From assembly GCA_026874595.1 (NCBI GenBank), contig CM049311.1, positions 68,863,453 through 68,927,452 on the forward strand: DNA of 64,000 nt. Direction: 5' to 3'. The stretch comes from Sipunculus nudus. Lineage: Eukaryota > Annelida > Sipuncula > Golfingiida > Sipunculidae. Each line of letters opens with the position of its first letter. Position 1 is the stretch's first letter. A model generated the notes under the pieces. It was given only the letters and a program-made list of their open reading frames with translations. It ran no database searches and was not told the DNA's origin. The translations under genes were made by a program, and so were the position numbers. This document shows positions 53,295 to 63,610 of the stretch, piece after piece.

Positions 53295-53890
53295 ACACCA
53301 TACACTTGATCTGACAGACAAAGCAAAGGACTGTGGCGTTACAACTGACAGCAACTCTCTTTGGGTCCAAACATGAAAAGCATGGCAACGAAGGCTTATA
53401 ACGCACAACTTTCCTCAGAAGGGACATCGCCTGCTGCCCAAGAAACGTCAAAGAGCTTAGCTACAAGAGTCTTGATCAAACCAAGGTAGAATACACCTGC
53501 ACATTGTCAGATCATAGCAAAAAGACCTACAAAGATACACAAAGATGAATTACAGCGAAGCGCGGCAAGATTCATCATAGCGAACAACAGGTGAAAGAGT
53601 AATGTTACTGTCATGCTGGAGCAACTAACTGCATCTGGGGAGCTTACATTGACGACAAAAGGCCCGCGCAACCATATTATGTTTAGTTTACAACTCCATA
53701 AATATTCCAACATCACCTCTGCTACCAAAAAGGGCACAACCAACGCTTTCTGAAGTTATTTTGCCATGAGAAAAGCTACAGGAATTATTTCTTCCCTGCC
53801 AGTATTGTTCTCTGGACCTCATTCCGGCAACACGTTGTTGGTGCCTTTTAACTCGTCCGAAGCGGGGAGTGCAGCATATCGGCTAGATGC
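53295..53890 (+). pseudogene. decayed 3' end of a LINE (non-LTR) reverse transcriptase
   Basis: Readable pieces in order across frames: KAKDCGVTTDSNSLWV, RTTFLRRDIACCPRNVKELS, YKSLDQTKVEYTCTLSDHSK, DELQRSAARFIIANNR, and NVTVMLEQL. These correspond to the C-terminal part of CR1/Jockey-like ORF2 proteins, where phrases such as KxLGVTIxxDLxW, TLGFLRRNL..CPxxVKExAYKxLVRPxLEYA and VQRRAARFVxxxY...VTxMLxxL(xW) occur in this order. At least one frameshift and several stops are present. It is an old 5'-truncated copy. Confidence 0.82.
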
Positions 53891-54200
53891 TCAAAAAATA
53901 CGGTTATGCCTTCCGACACCTTTTAACTTTGTAATTGTGTGAAAATGCTTCAGAGGAGGCACTGATCATAAATGAACGAAGAAAAAATAAACTTTCATAT
54001 TTTATACATTAGTTGGAAAACGTTATCTAAAACGTTTTTTCTATAACTTATTTTATATTGCATTTACAGGCGTCATTCAAAAAGAATTATATTTTAACTT
54101 TTAAAACGTTTTCAAGAATAAAATTTAAGAGAAATAGCAACATGATAGATAACAATATAAAATACTCCTGGATATATGCATTTTAAGATGGTGTCTTGTT

Positions 54201-54545
54201 AAGGCCAAAAAAAATAAAAGGTATGGTTCTCAGGCACCGCCCGCATCAATTTTATACCCCCGCATCAAAAATTTTAATTTTTATTTTCAATAGAAACTTA
54301 CAAATTTTTAGCTGCAGCCGCTCGGACATTTCTTTCAAGAAGATAAAACAACAATTTCCTTTGTTATGTAGTGCTTTTTCTTGTTTAGCAAAATAAATCT
54401 GTTATGATCATGCTTTTCCCTTATCATTTGACATTTTTATCGAAACATACCGAAAAAATTTAAAATAAAAAAAAAACCGCCCGCCCTCATTGATTTCTGA
54501 AATAAAGTGCCTGAGAACCATACCTTTTTTTTTTATTTTGGCCTA
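54201..54545. mobile_element. MITE family 1, copy 3 (best preserved)
   Basis: Terminal inverted repeats of about 38 bp: the left end begins TTAAGGCCAAAAAAAATAAA and includes GGTATGGTTCTCAGGCAC. The right end includes GTGCCTGAGAACCATACC and ends in TTTTGGCCTAA. The interior is AT-rich with CCGCCCGC blocks near both ends in the same orientation. It lies just downstream of gene B and contains an AATAAA-type hexamer on the minus strand near 54,533. Confidence 0.92.
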
Positions 54546-54708
54546 AATTCACTTTTTCCCCAGATGTGAAATATGTTGCGTCAATGTAAAAATAAAAATT
54601 TTCTACTTTTTTAATTAAATTTTTGAACCTCCTATAAAAACGTTATTCACATATAGCATGTCCACTAGAAACTACCCATTAGGCACCTTATGCATATAGA
54701 ACTAAATG

Positions 54709-54778
54709 TTAGACTACAATACTGGTAATCCGTATAATATTCATTATATTACCATTGTAGGGCCGGTCGTATTTGGCC
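54709..54778 (-). CDS. possible terminal exon of gene B
   Basis: If the donor after 54831 is used, an acceptor (AAATACAG) 52 bp downstream opens a 70-bp exon in the required phase. It adds AKYDRPYNGNIMNIIRITSI and two more residues before TAA. The intron would be only 52 bp. Without splicing, gene B stops at TAA 54829-54827. The case is weak. Confidence 0.22.
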
Positions 54779-54826
54779 CTGTATTTGAGCAAGGGGACTT
54801 TAAATGACAAAACAGTTTTGGAACAT

Positions 54827-56901
54827 TTACCTTTTATGGGCCTCTGACCAGAAGTTAGTTGGTGGAGCGAGCAGAGGTTTCACTGGTGGCCGGTATTCCT
54901 CTTTGACCGGTGGCAGCCATGATCGGTCAGGAATTTTTTCACGCAATTCTCCCTTAGCGGCGATGGTCAGTATACTTGGATCTTCCTCGTTTACAGCGTT
55001 TGCGAGTTTCACGGGCAGTAAATGCTCAAGGAACTCTTCATACTTTTCCTGAGCAGTCGGTTCCCTCTTCGGTTCCTCATCAATAATAGCTTCTGTTTGT
55101 TCGTCTGTGTATTCTGCGTCTGTTTTCTCGGCGTTGTCTGATTCAGGCGAGTCGCTGGTTGATTTGTCTGCACACTTCGAAGATGTGCAAGCACACATAC
55201 CAGAGACGCCGCTATCGTTGCCTGACTCCAGCGCTGGCAAGCGATGACCCTTCGGGCAAGGCCATATTGGATGAGGATAAGGTATTTCTTTAAGCTGGAA
55301 ATGTTTCCTAAATATGTAACTGTCACTAGAGGGCCAGTGTGGGCCTAGGCCTGGGACAGTATGTTTTTCTGGAGTCTGACCTCTGCTCAGACTTTTAGTT
55401 CTGTCTGCAACGAAAGGATAGGTCGCCTTCAACGAACCTTCCAAGCTTTGGCCAGATTTGACTGCAGTTGTGTCCTTTCCTTTGACGCTCTCTGTGGATT
55501 CTGCTTCAGATGATTCAAAGCATCCTGTCTTCTCTTGGTCCTCCTCGGCTGACTTGCTGATCTCACTGGGTTTAGCCTCTGACAGCATCTTCACACGAGC
55601 TCTTTGCTCCGCGATTCTCTTCTCAATGATGGAGGAGTAATCGGGGAACACTTCGTTGTACCGTCCTGTGTGGTATATATCGTCATAGTTATGCTGTAGG
55701 TTGTCCCGTGTTGTCTTCCCCAATACGTAATTACCTGATGGAGTGTGAAAAATATATATAACAAGATGAAATATAAACATTTATATTGAATTCATAAACA
55801 GCAGAAAAATCGTTGTCAGATGTTTTTGTGAAATATGATTGCGATATTCGATTACAGTCTTATCTTATAATATTTTTACATTCCGTTCTATAAACTAGAA
55901 ATCTGCATTCTAATAAATGAACGCCTCCGATGTTCACTTATTCGGCCGATATTCCGAAGTTCATTCCGAGTTAAGTGACTGTTCACATTGATCCACACCA
56001 AAATCCAATCGATTCTTCATTGGCCCGTTGCCGAAATGCCTTGAAATTTCATGAGATTCCGTTCATAATTGCGCGAGTTACACGAACTGGAATGAACTCA
56101 TAGCCTCCTGGCGGAGGCAAAAACGCCAAAAAGATAATAAAGGGAAATATATAAACAACGGATAAGGGGCCCACACATGTCTGAAGATATAATGTACAAG
56201 CGTCAAGATGGCCTGGTTTTGTACGGATAGTGTAACGTGTTATAGATAAGCAGTTTATATGTATAATTGTATATGTGCCCCATGTGCGATTTAACCAAAA
56301 CTTCTTTGTGACGTCAAAGATGCGTTAATGCCTTAAAAGTGTTGTATTCCTACGTCATATAGGGACGAAGGAAATGGTAGTTACAATACATTTTTGGTGC
56401 GTTTACTTCCGATAACGCACATAATTTCGGTTTTGAAAAGTATATTGTATGTCTCATGAGAACACACACAAACAACAAATGTACATTTTTCCAAACTCAC
56501 ATACACACTGGTGAGAAGTAGATGCATGAGAAAATAACGTGTGTGTGTTTGTGTGTGTGGTACAATGATTACTACATTATGATTTAATCCGTCTCTAAGC
56601 AACTTTTACTTTACTATACTATACGAGAACATACACGCAAATCTCTGTTGGTACTATTTACCGGTAACTTACCATTTTCGTTTCTTCGATGGTTGTCATG
56701 CCGCGGGAATACTTCAAATATGCATGAATGTGAGAAATAGGCAGGCTCCCGACAGACGGCTGATTTAGACGGTCTGAAACATGCAGCAAAAGGACTATTT
56801 CTATGTGAATATTCATAAAATATGTAAATAGGCGTCGGTTTTTCATGAGAGTACAAGTGTAAGATTTTATCGGTGTATAGAAAGAAGTCTGCAACAGACA
56901 T
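54827..56901 (-). CDS. gene B: unrecognised acidic, proline-rich protein (two or three exons)
   Basis: The core is a 904-bp exon (55734-54831) with an acceptor ending CTCCATCAG and a donor AAAAG before GTAAAT. An upstream exon (56901-56673) ends in AATG before GTAAGT and joins in matching phase, creating Gly77. The joined protein is 378 residues if the in-frame TAA at 54829-54827 is used. Visible parts are a basic helix RIAEQRARVKML (about 116-127), a PHPIWPCPKGH motif (230-240), a Cys cluster GMCACTSSKC (255-264), an acidic linker, a predicted helix EKYEEFLEHLL (306-316) and a proline-rich tail PPVKEEYRPPVKPLLAPP (351-368). There is no signal peptide or membrane segment in this model. I do not recognise the family. 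The exon-2 frame is by far the longest open stretch in the window. Confidence 0.7.
54831..55734 (-). CDS. gene B, large internal exon
   Basis: 300 full codons with partial codons at both ends, bounded by consensus splice sites. Its GC and codon composition differ sharply from the flanking AT-rich DNA. The encoded piece runs from NYVLGKTTRDNLQHNYDD to PTNFWSEAHK. Tyr-, Asp- and Pro-containing motifs at both ends and a low-complexity Ser/Glu/Lys middle suggest a largely disordered scaffold-like protein. That last point is inference. Confidence 0.82.
56673..56901 (-). CDS. gene B, candidate first exon
   Basis: Starting at ATG 56901 the frame gives MSVADFFLYTDKILHLYSHE and continues to RHDNHRRNEN plus one base, then GTAAGT. 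The phase fits the large exon exactly. The open frame extends upstream to a GTG at 56940, so the start is not fixed. Two acceptor-like sites inside (CTGTTGCAG at about 56,889 and CATGTTTCAG at about 56,774) mean the true exon could be shorter and preceded by another exon. Confidence 0.42.
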
Positions 56902-57989
56902 TTTACAAATATTTGTCAGAATGCCACTTATCATAGCCACCCCTACTCCTTAACAGATGAAAATCTATGGAAATATGCGTACCTGAAAAGCTTTTTATTC
57001 ATACTTGGATATAATGGTGAGATGAAAGGCATATGGTAAGTTTTATCACACACGGAAAGAATCTTGAATGGCTAATTAATTAAATGTTATAAAAATTGTT
57101 CACTAAACAGACATTTTTTTAAATGCTGATTAGCAGTTTAGATATTACCTTAAAGAACTTATGCTATGCTTTTTAACCATGCCGTTAGGTTAACATCCCG
57201 GGACTTATAGCCTAGCTCCTGTACTAAGTTTATGCAGATAACTGAAGGGAAATAGTAATGTAAAGCTCCATGGAGTATTCTGGGCATCACGAACATTATA
57301 AGATTTACAAATGTACACAACTGTCAACAATTAAGTGTCAAATCATACTAAATTAATTCATTTTTGAATGGAACATTCAAGATTACTTTAAAAATACTAA
57401 ATTTAATAATAATTTAAGCACAGTCTGCCCCAACTATACCTGCACAATTTAGGAGTTCCCCGATCTACACCGACTATAATATAACAATGCATTTTAATGT
57501 CCATCCACAAATTATGTGTAGATTAAATTAAACCCTGCGTGTTTTTAAGGCCTAAGAAATGAACCTGCTTACTGAAGTTCAACGCCCAAGCTCTTCGGCA
57601 CACTGTAAAAAATGAAAAGGTCAGTATTCAGAAAAAAATATTAAAATGCCAACTTTCAGATATAGGCTTTATTCATATTTAAAATGCAAACATGTAGATA
57701 TAGGTTTTATTCATATCTAACAGATAAATTAGACCTCAGCATGATCAGGCATAATTTATATATTTTCCGATACTTTAAGCCATGTTACCACCTACCGGGT
57801 TTTTGAAATTTAAGTGATATCTTTCTTACTTTGCGTACAGTTGAACGAGCTGTAGGTAAAACCTGCTAAGAAAGCGCCTCTAGGACGGATGTATGACCGT
57901 GTTTATCTGCAAGCTGTTAGTAAACACGATGCATGCGCCCATGTTGACAGATAAACAGATAAACCACGTATCCGAAGGTGCTTGGTTGC

Positions 57990-58175
57990 ATGAATGCGGA
58001 AGTTGAAAGGTCAAAAGCTGCAAAAACGCAACTTGCAAAGACTTCGTCTAACTTGCCGCCAGATGTCCTTGTTAAATATTTTACGCGGATTCCGAACATG
58101 TTAAAAATACATGGATATAAACCAAACGAACAGCTGGTGTACCGTGGGATTGGCATTTTCTGGCCTTTTTTGTGA
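57990..58175 (+). CDS. small ORF of 61 codons, unknown
   Basis: Begins MNAEVERSKAAKTQLAKTSS, continues NLPPDVLVKYFTRIPNMLKI and ends GIGIFWPFL. A stop lies a few codons upstream of the ATG. The composition is protein-like: a charged N-terminal helix, then a mixed hydrophobic part. It sits between genes A and B on the opposite strand. I saw no partner exon, so it could be a complete micro-gene, a first exon or a decayed copy of something larger. Confidence 0.33.
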   Translation: MNAEVERSKAAKTQLAKTSSNLPPDVLVKYFTRIPNMLKIHGYKPNEQLVYRGIGIFWPFL

Positions 58176-58330
58176 AAGGTCCTAGGAATTCATTATCTTT
58201 AGTAAACAATCTTTAGACACAAGATTATGTCCCTTTTAAATAAAGTATGGATACTGCTCCTAACCAGGCTGATCATTGATATATTCACAGTTACAAATGT
58301 CAATATTTTCAAAATTTTAAATATTTATCG

Positions 58331-58336
58331 TTTATT
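58331..58336 (-). terminator. poly(A) signal for gene A
   Basis: AATAAA on the minus strand about 110 bases past the gene A stop codon. Confidence 0.6.
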
Positions 58337-58445
58337 CTTTTCAAAGATGTTTCTGATTGATGGAGAATATAAGATATTTTAGAAAATATAAGAACAAATA
58401 AAATCACATCATGTGAATCCCTAAAAGGGAAGAACCTAAAATGTC

Positions 58446-58518
58446 TTACATTTCGTCGTTGATCCTGCAGTGACTCAGCAGCAGGTTAGTGACACGGTAC
58501 GGCTGGACATTGGACTCG
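58446..58518 (-). CDS. gene A, exon 3 (terminal)
   Basis: Acceptor TTTATATTTACAG, then 73 bp encoding the last bases of Tyr95 and 23 residues to TAA. The two other frames are closed early or do not fit the phase. Confidence 0.75.
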
Positions 58519-61500
58519 CTGTAAATATAAAATACAAATTATCATGTCATTCAGGGCTAAAGTCTAATGTTTACAATCATTTATTAAATATTCACTCTAA
58601 GCAAAATAAGATAATTAAGGCAGGGATTTAATACCTGAACACTACACCCTGAGATTGTTTTTATATTGTAAAATACCCTATAGTAATTTGATAAAAAGAA
58701 ACTAAAAATACAAGCATGTAAAATTTGCCTAACTACAGACAAATATAATAATAAGAATATATTATCATTATTTGAATAATAATTATTATAACCCTATATG
58801 GTAAAATGTTGTTGTTGTAGTAGAAGTAGTAACAGTAGTAATGGTATTAGAAGTAGTAGTAGCAGCAGCATGCAGCAGAACACACACTGCGCAAGTACAT
58901 GTGCATAGGCTCATCATTTACAACAAACAGGTATCAGGACATCCCTGGTTAATGATTTATTACTGAAATGTATGCATATAATTTCAGAGCATTTGTGAAA
59001 TTTCCTCTGTCCACCTAATGAAGCAGTGCTGGGGTCAAACGAAGAGAAACAACGGTGGATAGGTCTGGAAAACTGGGAATGTGTTGTTCATGTAACTTTA
59101 AACAGAATAGTCCATTCACAACTTTGCAATATTTATCAATAAGCACAACCAGACAGGGTGAGCAGGTTTTTGACTCAACCATAACATTTCGAAACTTTTT
59201 TTTCACAAGATTGTCAGTCACGTGATTTTCCGAAGTCTCGCCTAAAGTCCTGTATATGGGAAACTTGGCTATGAAGACTTGTAACATAAACAAGGAAGGC
59301 TAATGTGATGTTTCATGAATTTTCATAAATCTGGTAAATTAATCTGTTTTTTTATATTGCCACTTGTGCTCATGTGACATTGTGTCAGGAAACCCGAGTT
59401 TACATTTGTTGATTGTTGCGACTGGCTGAAAAGGCAAGAGTTGCCATATACCGTCTATTTCCATTTTTTTTTTTATTTTTATATTTTATTTATTTATTTG
59501 CCATTTTCACAACCTGCGGTCGGGTGGCCAGCCAGCGAGTCAATATATTACACTTCTGCATCCAATTAACACAAAGATATCCACCATTATCACCATTATA
59601 TATTTGATTGTATGTATTGATTGGATGTATGTAACATAACTCACAAAATCTGTACGATTTGGGGGGGGGGGGACTGATAAAGAAAGAATACACGTCGACC
59701 CACCATCAATATATAGGGACAGCGGCCAGACTACCCAAGTTTTGTTACGCTCTTTACACAGCGCTTTACCAATAGGGCTACAACCTTTAGAAGCGCAAGA
59801 TTTCCGCTGCCCCGGAAGCGTAAAGGTTTGTTAGATACTGTTATATATTGCACTCTTATATTATAACAGAAACGAAAAAAATTCAGCTTTGCCGACCAGA
59901 GATTAAAAAGGCGGCAAGACCAGTCACCATACCAGTTGGGATGACATCACTTATAAATGTACATGTACTACCACATGTGAAGTAGGATAACAGAAAATAG
60001 CACAATACCATGGCCTAGTAGGCATACAAATTTACTCTATTCACTCTTAACGCAAGTTAGCCTCACGAATACTTACATTATCTAAATATAAATAGCCTAG
60101 CGGGGAAGCTTGTGTGTTGAATTGTTTTAACAGCAAAAGAGGAGCATGTTGATTGGCTTGCTGGCCACTTAACTGCAGGTGGTAAATGGTCCCTATCAGA
60201 GGTACGGTTTTAGGCGGTAGATGGTGACTCTGCGGATGAAAAGGCATCATAGAATTTTGACCCGGAAGTACTTACTACTTGCTGAACCCGCTGCTGTAAT
60301 GGCGGTGGCTGCGGCTAACGAACAGGTCACGTGCTCGACTCTGGCCCAAGAACGGAAGACTGCCGATCCCGCCATATTTCGTCAAGTTCTCTCCCCAAGT
60401 GCGACCGCCAAGAGGCCTTGAAGCCACATCGTGGATTCTAGAACAACAAATTAAATACAGAGTTCAAATTACCGGTAATTAAACTGTTATTCGTCACATA
60501 TATCAAAAAGGAGTTAGGAAGTTGTGATAATTGTTCCTGTTAATAAATAGAATGTAAAGGGCCTAAGATACAAAATATGAAAAATATATACATATATGGG
60601 AGAGTGTAAAAAAAATTTGACCGACATTGGGATTGAGATCTTGTTCAAAATAGATTGTTTTTCGCAAATGATTTTTTTCGTATTCCTATAACAGTGTGCA
60701 AGGTAGAGTTTTGATTTAATTCTTATTGATTAGGCCTACGCCTCATTCCTTCGCTGTAGCTTACTCCTTAGAATAATTCTGCCAGTTGATAAAATTATTG
60801 CAAAATAGGCAACAGTTTGGTCCATATTCACCTCCTCCATTGGTATACTCGATATAAAATTAATGATTTCATTATGCATTGATCAAAGCAATTAAGAATG
60901 ATGAAATAAGATTGCCAAGAAATCCTGCTTTTACTGTGATAACATTCCTATATAAATATCTTGAATTTATTTACAGGAGTATTTTATTCATCACAATACA
61001 TACTATACATATTAACGTATTTATTTTGGTAATTATATATTTATTTTTTGTAATTTAGTCCCCCCCCCAAAGAATTTTTTTTTCCCAAAGGCATGAACAT
61101 ATATCTAAGACATTAAAGTCCTATCCCGAATTTATTCTGAAGGAGGACGATTATACAAAAATGAGTGTTCTGTATTAAATTTTATCATATTTTATATTAC
61201 ATAGGAACATTAAATTTCGGTATATAACGGTAACATGGCACTATTTACCTTCTGAAGTCAACGACGTCATACATGAATGCCGTAACGGCAGAGAATTAAA
61301 ATATTAGTGATTAAGGCATAAATATTATATAATCTCATGATTCTTATCTGCTGAACTAGATCATGCATGAAAGCTGTGATCGCCAATCATCAAAAATTGT
61401 AACGGTTACGACATATATATATATATGAGGTCATCAGTTGAACTACACAGTGATATAAATTTATTCAATATATAATCCCTTACTTTTCCTATATATAAAG

Positions 61501-62029
61501 ATCTCATGTCAAATAAAGAAGGCCCTTATTATTATATCTTTCGATGTTTAGCCTATATTATTTGGACATGACAGTGAAAGGCCTGATGAAACCGTTAAAC
61601 TACGTCATAGCCAATATATGTATACTGGAAGATAAATATTCGATTTAGGTGACACAATGACTCTCAAACAACACCGCCTTTCATTATATTATCGTTATTT
61701 TTTTTTTAAATTAATGACCTCCTGTATATTACAGAATATTGCTTTTGTTTATAATTTGTGTCAAAGATTGTAAATTAAGCCATTTAAAAAACCCTCTGAA
61801 ATACACAATTACCTTTATTTTTATTTTTATGACCGCTCTGAATAAAATGTTTTTCTAAAAAATTTGGAATTTGTAGAACTGTTTACAACTAACAACAGTA
61901 AACTTACCCTACGTTTGGTGTGGTTATGCGTCCCTTTTGCTGGGGTGAAAAGAGGTCGCTTGATATAAAAGTTGGAGATATATCTGTAGAGACAAAGGCC
62001 GGAGTGGCCACGTCAGTTCCCGCTGTCAT
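58446..62029 (-). CDS. gene A: unrecognised 118-residue protein in three exons
   Basis: Three exons (62029-61908, 60437-60276, 58518-58446) with GT-AG introns of 1,470 and 1,757 bp join in frame into one 118-residue protein. Residues 1-40 are Ser/Thr-rich (VATPAFVSTDISPTFISS). The Gly41 codon is split by intron 1. Exon 2 (42-94) carries RPLGGRTWGENLTKYGG and SRSHRHYSSGFSK. The Tyr95 codon is split by intron 2, and exon 3 (96-118) ends YRVTNLLLSHCRINDEM before TAA. There is no signal peptide, membrane segment or coiled coil. Small Gly/Arg/Tyr/Ser-rich proteins of this kind include microtubule-inner and other structural proteins, but that is only an analogy. I do not recognise the family. Confidence 0.78.
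58807..58872. repeat. trinucleotide-rich tract (GTT/GTA/GCA)
   Basis: Interrupted runs of GTT, AGTAGT and AGCAGC inside gene A intron 2. Confidence 0.8.
60276..60437 (-). CDS. gene A, exon 2
   Basis: Acceptor TTGTTGTTCTAG and donor AAGTA before GTAAGTA. The 162 bp are GC-rich against AT-rich introns and open throughout in the required phase (53 full codons). The plus-strand ORF over the same place (60221-60421) is its shadow. Confidence 0.82.
61908..62029 (-). CDS. gene A, exon 1 (coding part)
   Basis: ATG at 62029 gives 40 codons plus GG before GTAAGTTT. The ATG lies in an ACGATGA context. A 17-codon upstream ORF (62079-62026) ends in a TGA overlapping this ATG as ATGA. Confidence 0.75.
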
Positions 62030-62050
62030 CGTGGTGGCGCCGTTGTTCCA

Positions 62051-62062
62051 TTTGGCGCCAAA
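62051..62062. promoter_or_regulatory. E2F-type palindrome
   Basis: TTTGGCGCCAAA, a perfect 12-bp palindrome matching the E2F/DP consensus, 22 bp upstream of the gene A start codon. It lies in the 5' UTR or core promoter, and also within the small upstream ORF. Confidence 0.6.
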
Positions 62063-62109
62063 TTTTTCGTCGGCCACATGAAGGTAAGCTTTTTTCGCGC
62101 GACAAGGTG

Positions 62110-62117
62110 TGACGTCA
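62110..62117. promoter_or_regulatory. CRE palindrome (ATF/CREB-type)
   Basis: TGACGTCA, the full CRE, about 80 bp upstream of the gene A ATG in a CpG-rich stretch that also contains TTCGCGCGA. It is consistent with the core promoter of gene A. Confidence 0.6.
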
Positions 62118-62541
62118 CAATACCTGCCGGAAGTCTGGGTATGTGTAATACGTCATAACTTTTGCGCATTTTTTGTATGATCCTCAAAATTTACGTGTAT
62201 ACTTTTACTAGTGGTTCTCAGTTATTTTGTAGTAATATAGATCTGTGCATACTGCATAGTCTCTCGATGGCACGTCCGTTTAGGATGGGAGTTATAGGCT
62301 ATGGTGGAGGGCCTTAGTTTCTTATCCGGGTATCAACTTTAGATCCTTTCAATCAGGGTTCTCCTTGAATCAATCTTTCCGATACGGCTATTGTCACTTT
62401 ATATTATCGTGATCATTTAAACCTAAGACTTTCACTAGGGTGACCGTGTGCTCTGAATCGTTGTGCTGAATACGGTATCCTGTGTGCATGATTACATGCC
62501 ACAGCCTGCACCTGACACGATGATCGTTAAACATATGATAC

Positions 62542-62590
62542 CGGAAGCGGATCCGGGGGGGGGGGGGGTCCAGGGGGTCCGGACCCCCCC

Positions 62591-62621
<31 letters not shown>

Positions 62622-62774
62622 ACCCGAAGCAACCTTTTTTAAGGTGTTTTAGACGTTATTTTGCGGCCTGGACCCCCCCCCCCCCTTTTCCAGACGTGAT
62701 GACCTTTTTTTAGGATTTTCATTAGTCCTCCTGGGTTAGACCCCCCCTTTTCCTAAATCCTGGATCCGCCCTTG
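62542..62774. mobile_element. non-autonomous GGATCC-ended repeat with G/C/T homopolymers
   Basis: The left end contains GGAAGCGGATCCGGGG. The right end is the imperfect inverse CCTGGATCCGCCCTTG. The interior holds GGGGGTCCGGACCCCC, long C and T runs, and ACCCCCC repeats. A possible GATAC direct repeat flanks it (62537-62541 and 62775-62779). I recall similar GGCGGATCCAGG-ended repeats from many marine animals. Confidence 0.65.
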
Positions 62775-62852
62775 GATACTGGCCGGTTTTCCTTATTTTG
62801 ATTGCATATTTACCCAAAATATACAATTATCCGCTCAGAATGAGCTAATCAT

Positions 62853-62970
62853 AACTTTTCAAACATTTCGTAGCGTTCCGCTTCCACTGGCAGGCTATCG
62901 ACCTTAAAATATAGATCTCGTTTCATCCAGTGCCAGTGGAAGCGGGACAGTGCGAAATGTATGAAGAGTA
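62853..62970. repeat. 118-bp hairpin (short fold-back element)
   Basis: The inner arms CCGCTTCCACTGGCA (62878-62892) and TGCCAGTGGAAGCGG (62931-62945) are perfectly inverted around 38 nt. Pairing continues with mismatches through ACATTTCG and CGAAATGT to about 40 bp per arm. No clear flanking duplication was seen. A MITE-type element is more likely than a microRNA precursor, but both fit. Confidence 0.7.
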
Positions 62971-63477
62971 ATCGGCTATTTATAGGGCGTTTTTGGAGCG
63001 GATAACGGCATATTCTGGGTGAATGGCCACTCAAAGTAAATAAAACCAGTTAGACTAACGTTACGATATGTTAAAACGCCAAATAGGATATGTAAACCAA
63101 GTCTCTTACACCTTCCGCTTGAATGACATGGAATACTCCAAATAGTTTCCATAACGGGCCATAGACGGCGCCATATCACGCACAACCATCCCTATACGTA
63201 CAAATACTATAGTAGTCGCCTATTTCCACATGTTTTCGAGTAATAAATTATAAATGACCAGACCTGGTATGATGAGGACCATCAATACTATAAAAACCCC
63301 CATTGATCACGTGTTGTTGTCCTGAATAGGCCTACCATGTTATCCCCACTTTAACGTTTTTAAGAACATAGGCTGCAAAAAAGCATTTTAAATAGCCTAC
63401 TAGTCATACAACAAAATGATTATGAAATAAGAACCGTATTATATTAGTTCTGATTGACATTCACATGATCGATTTAA

Positions 63478-63610
63478 ATAATATAATATAATATAATATA
63501 ATATAATATAATATAATATAATATAATATAATATAATATAATGTAATGTTATATAATATAATGTTATGTAATGTTATATAATATAATAAAATTTGACATA
63601 ATTTAACATA
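63478..63610. repeat. ATAAT pentanucleotide microsatellite
   Basis: About 13 perfect TAATA/ATAAT units, then a degenerate continuation with TGTTATATAA variants to about 63,610. The remaining DNA to the window end shows nothing else. Confidence 0.95.

Noticed and set aside
59015-59293. 92-codon minus-strand ORF in gene A intron 2 (ends SLRLTPALLH)
   Set aside because: The composition is somewhat protein-like, but no splice sites link it to gene A and I cannot name a family. It is possibly an old transposon fragment.
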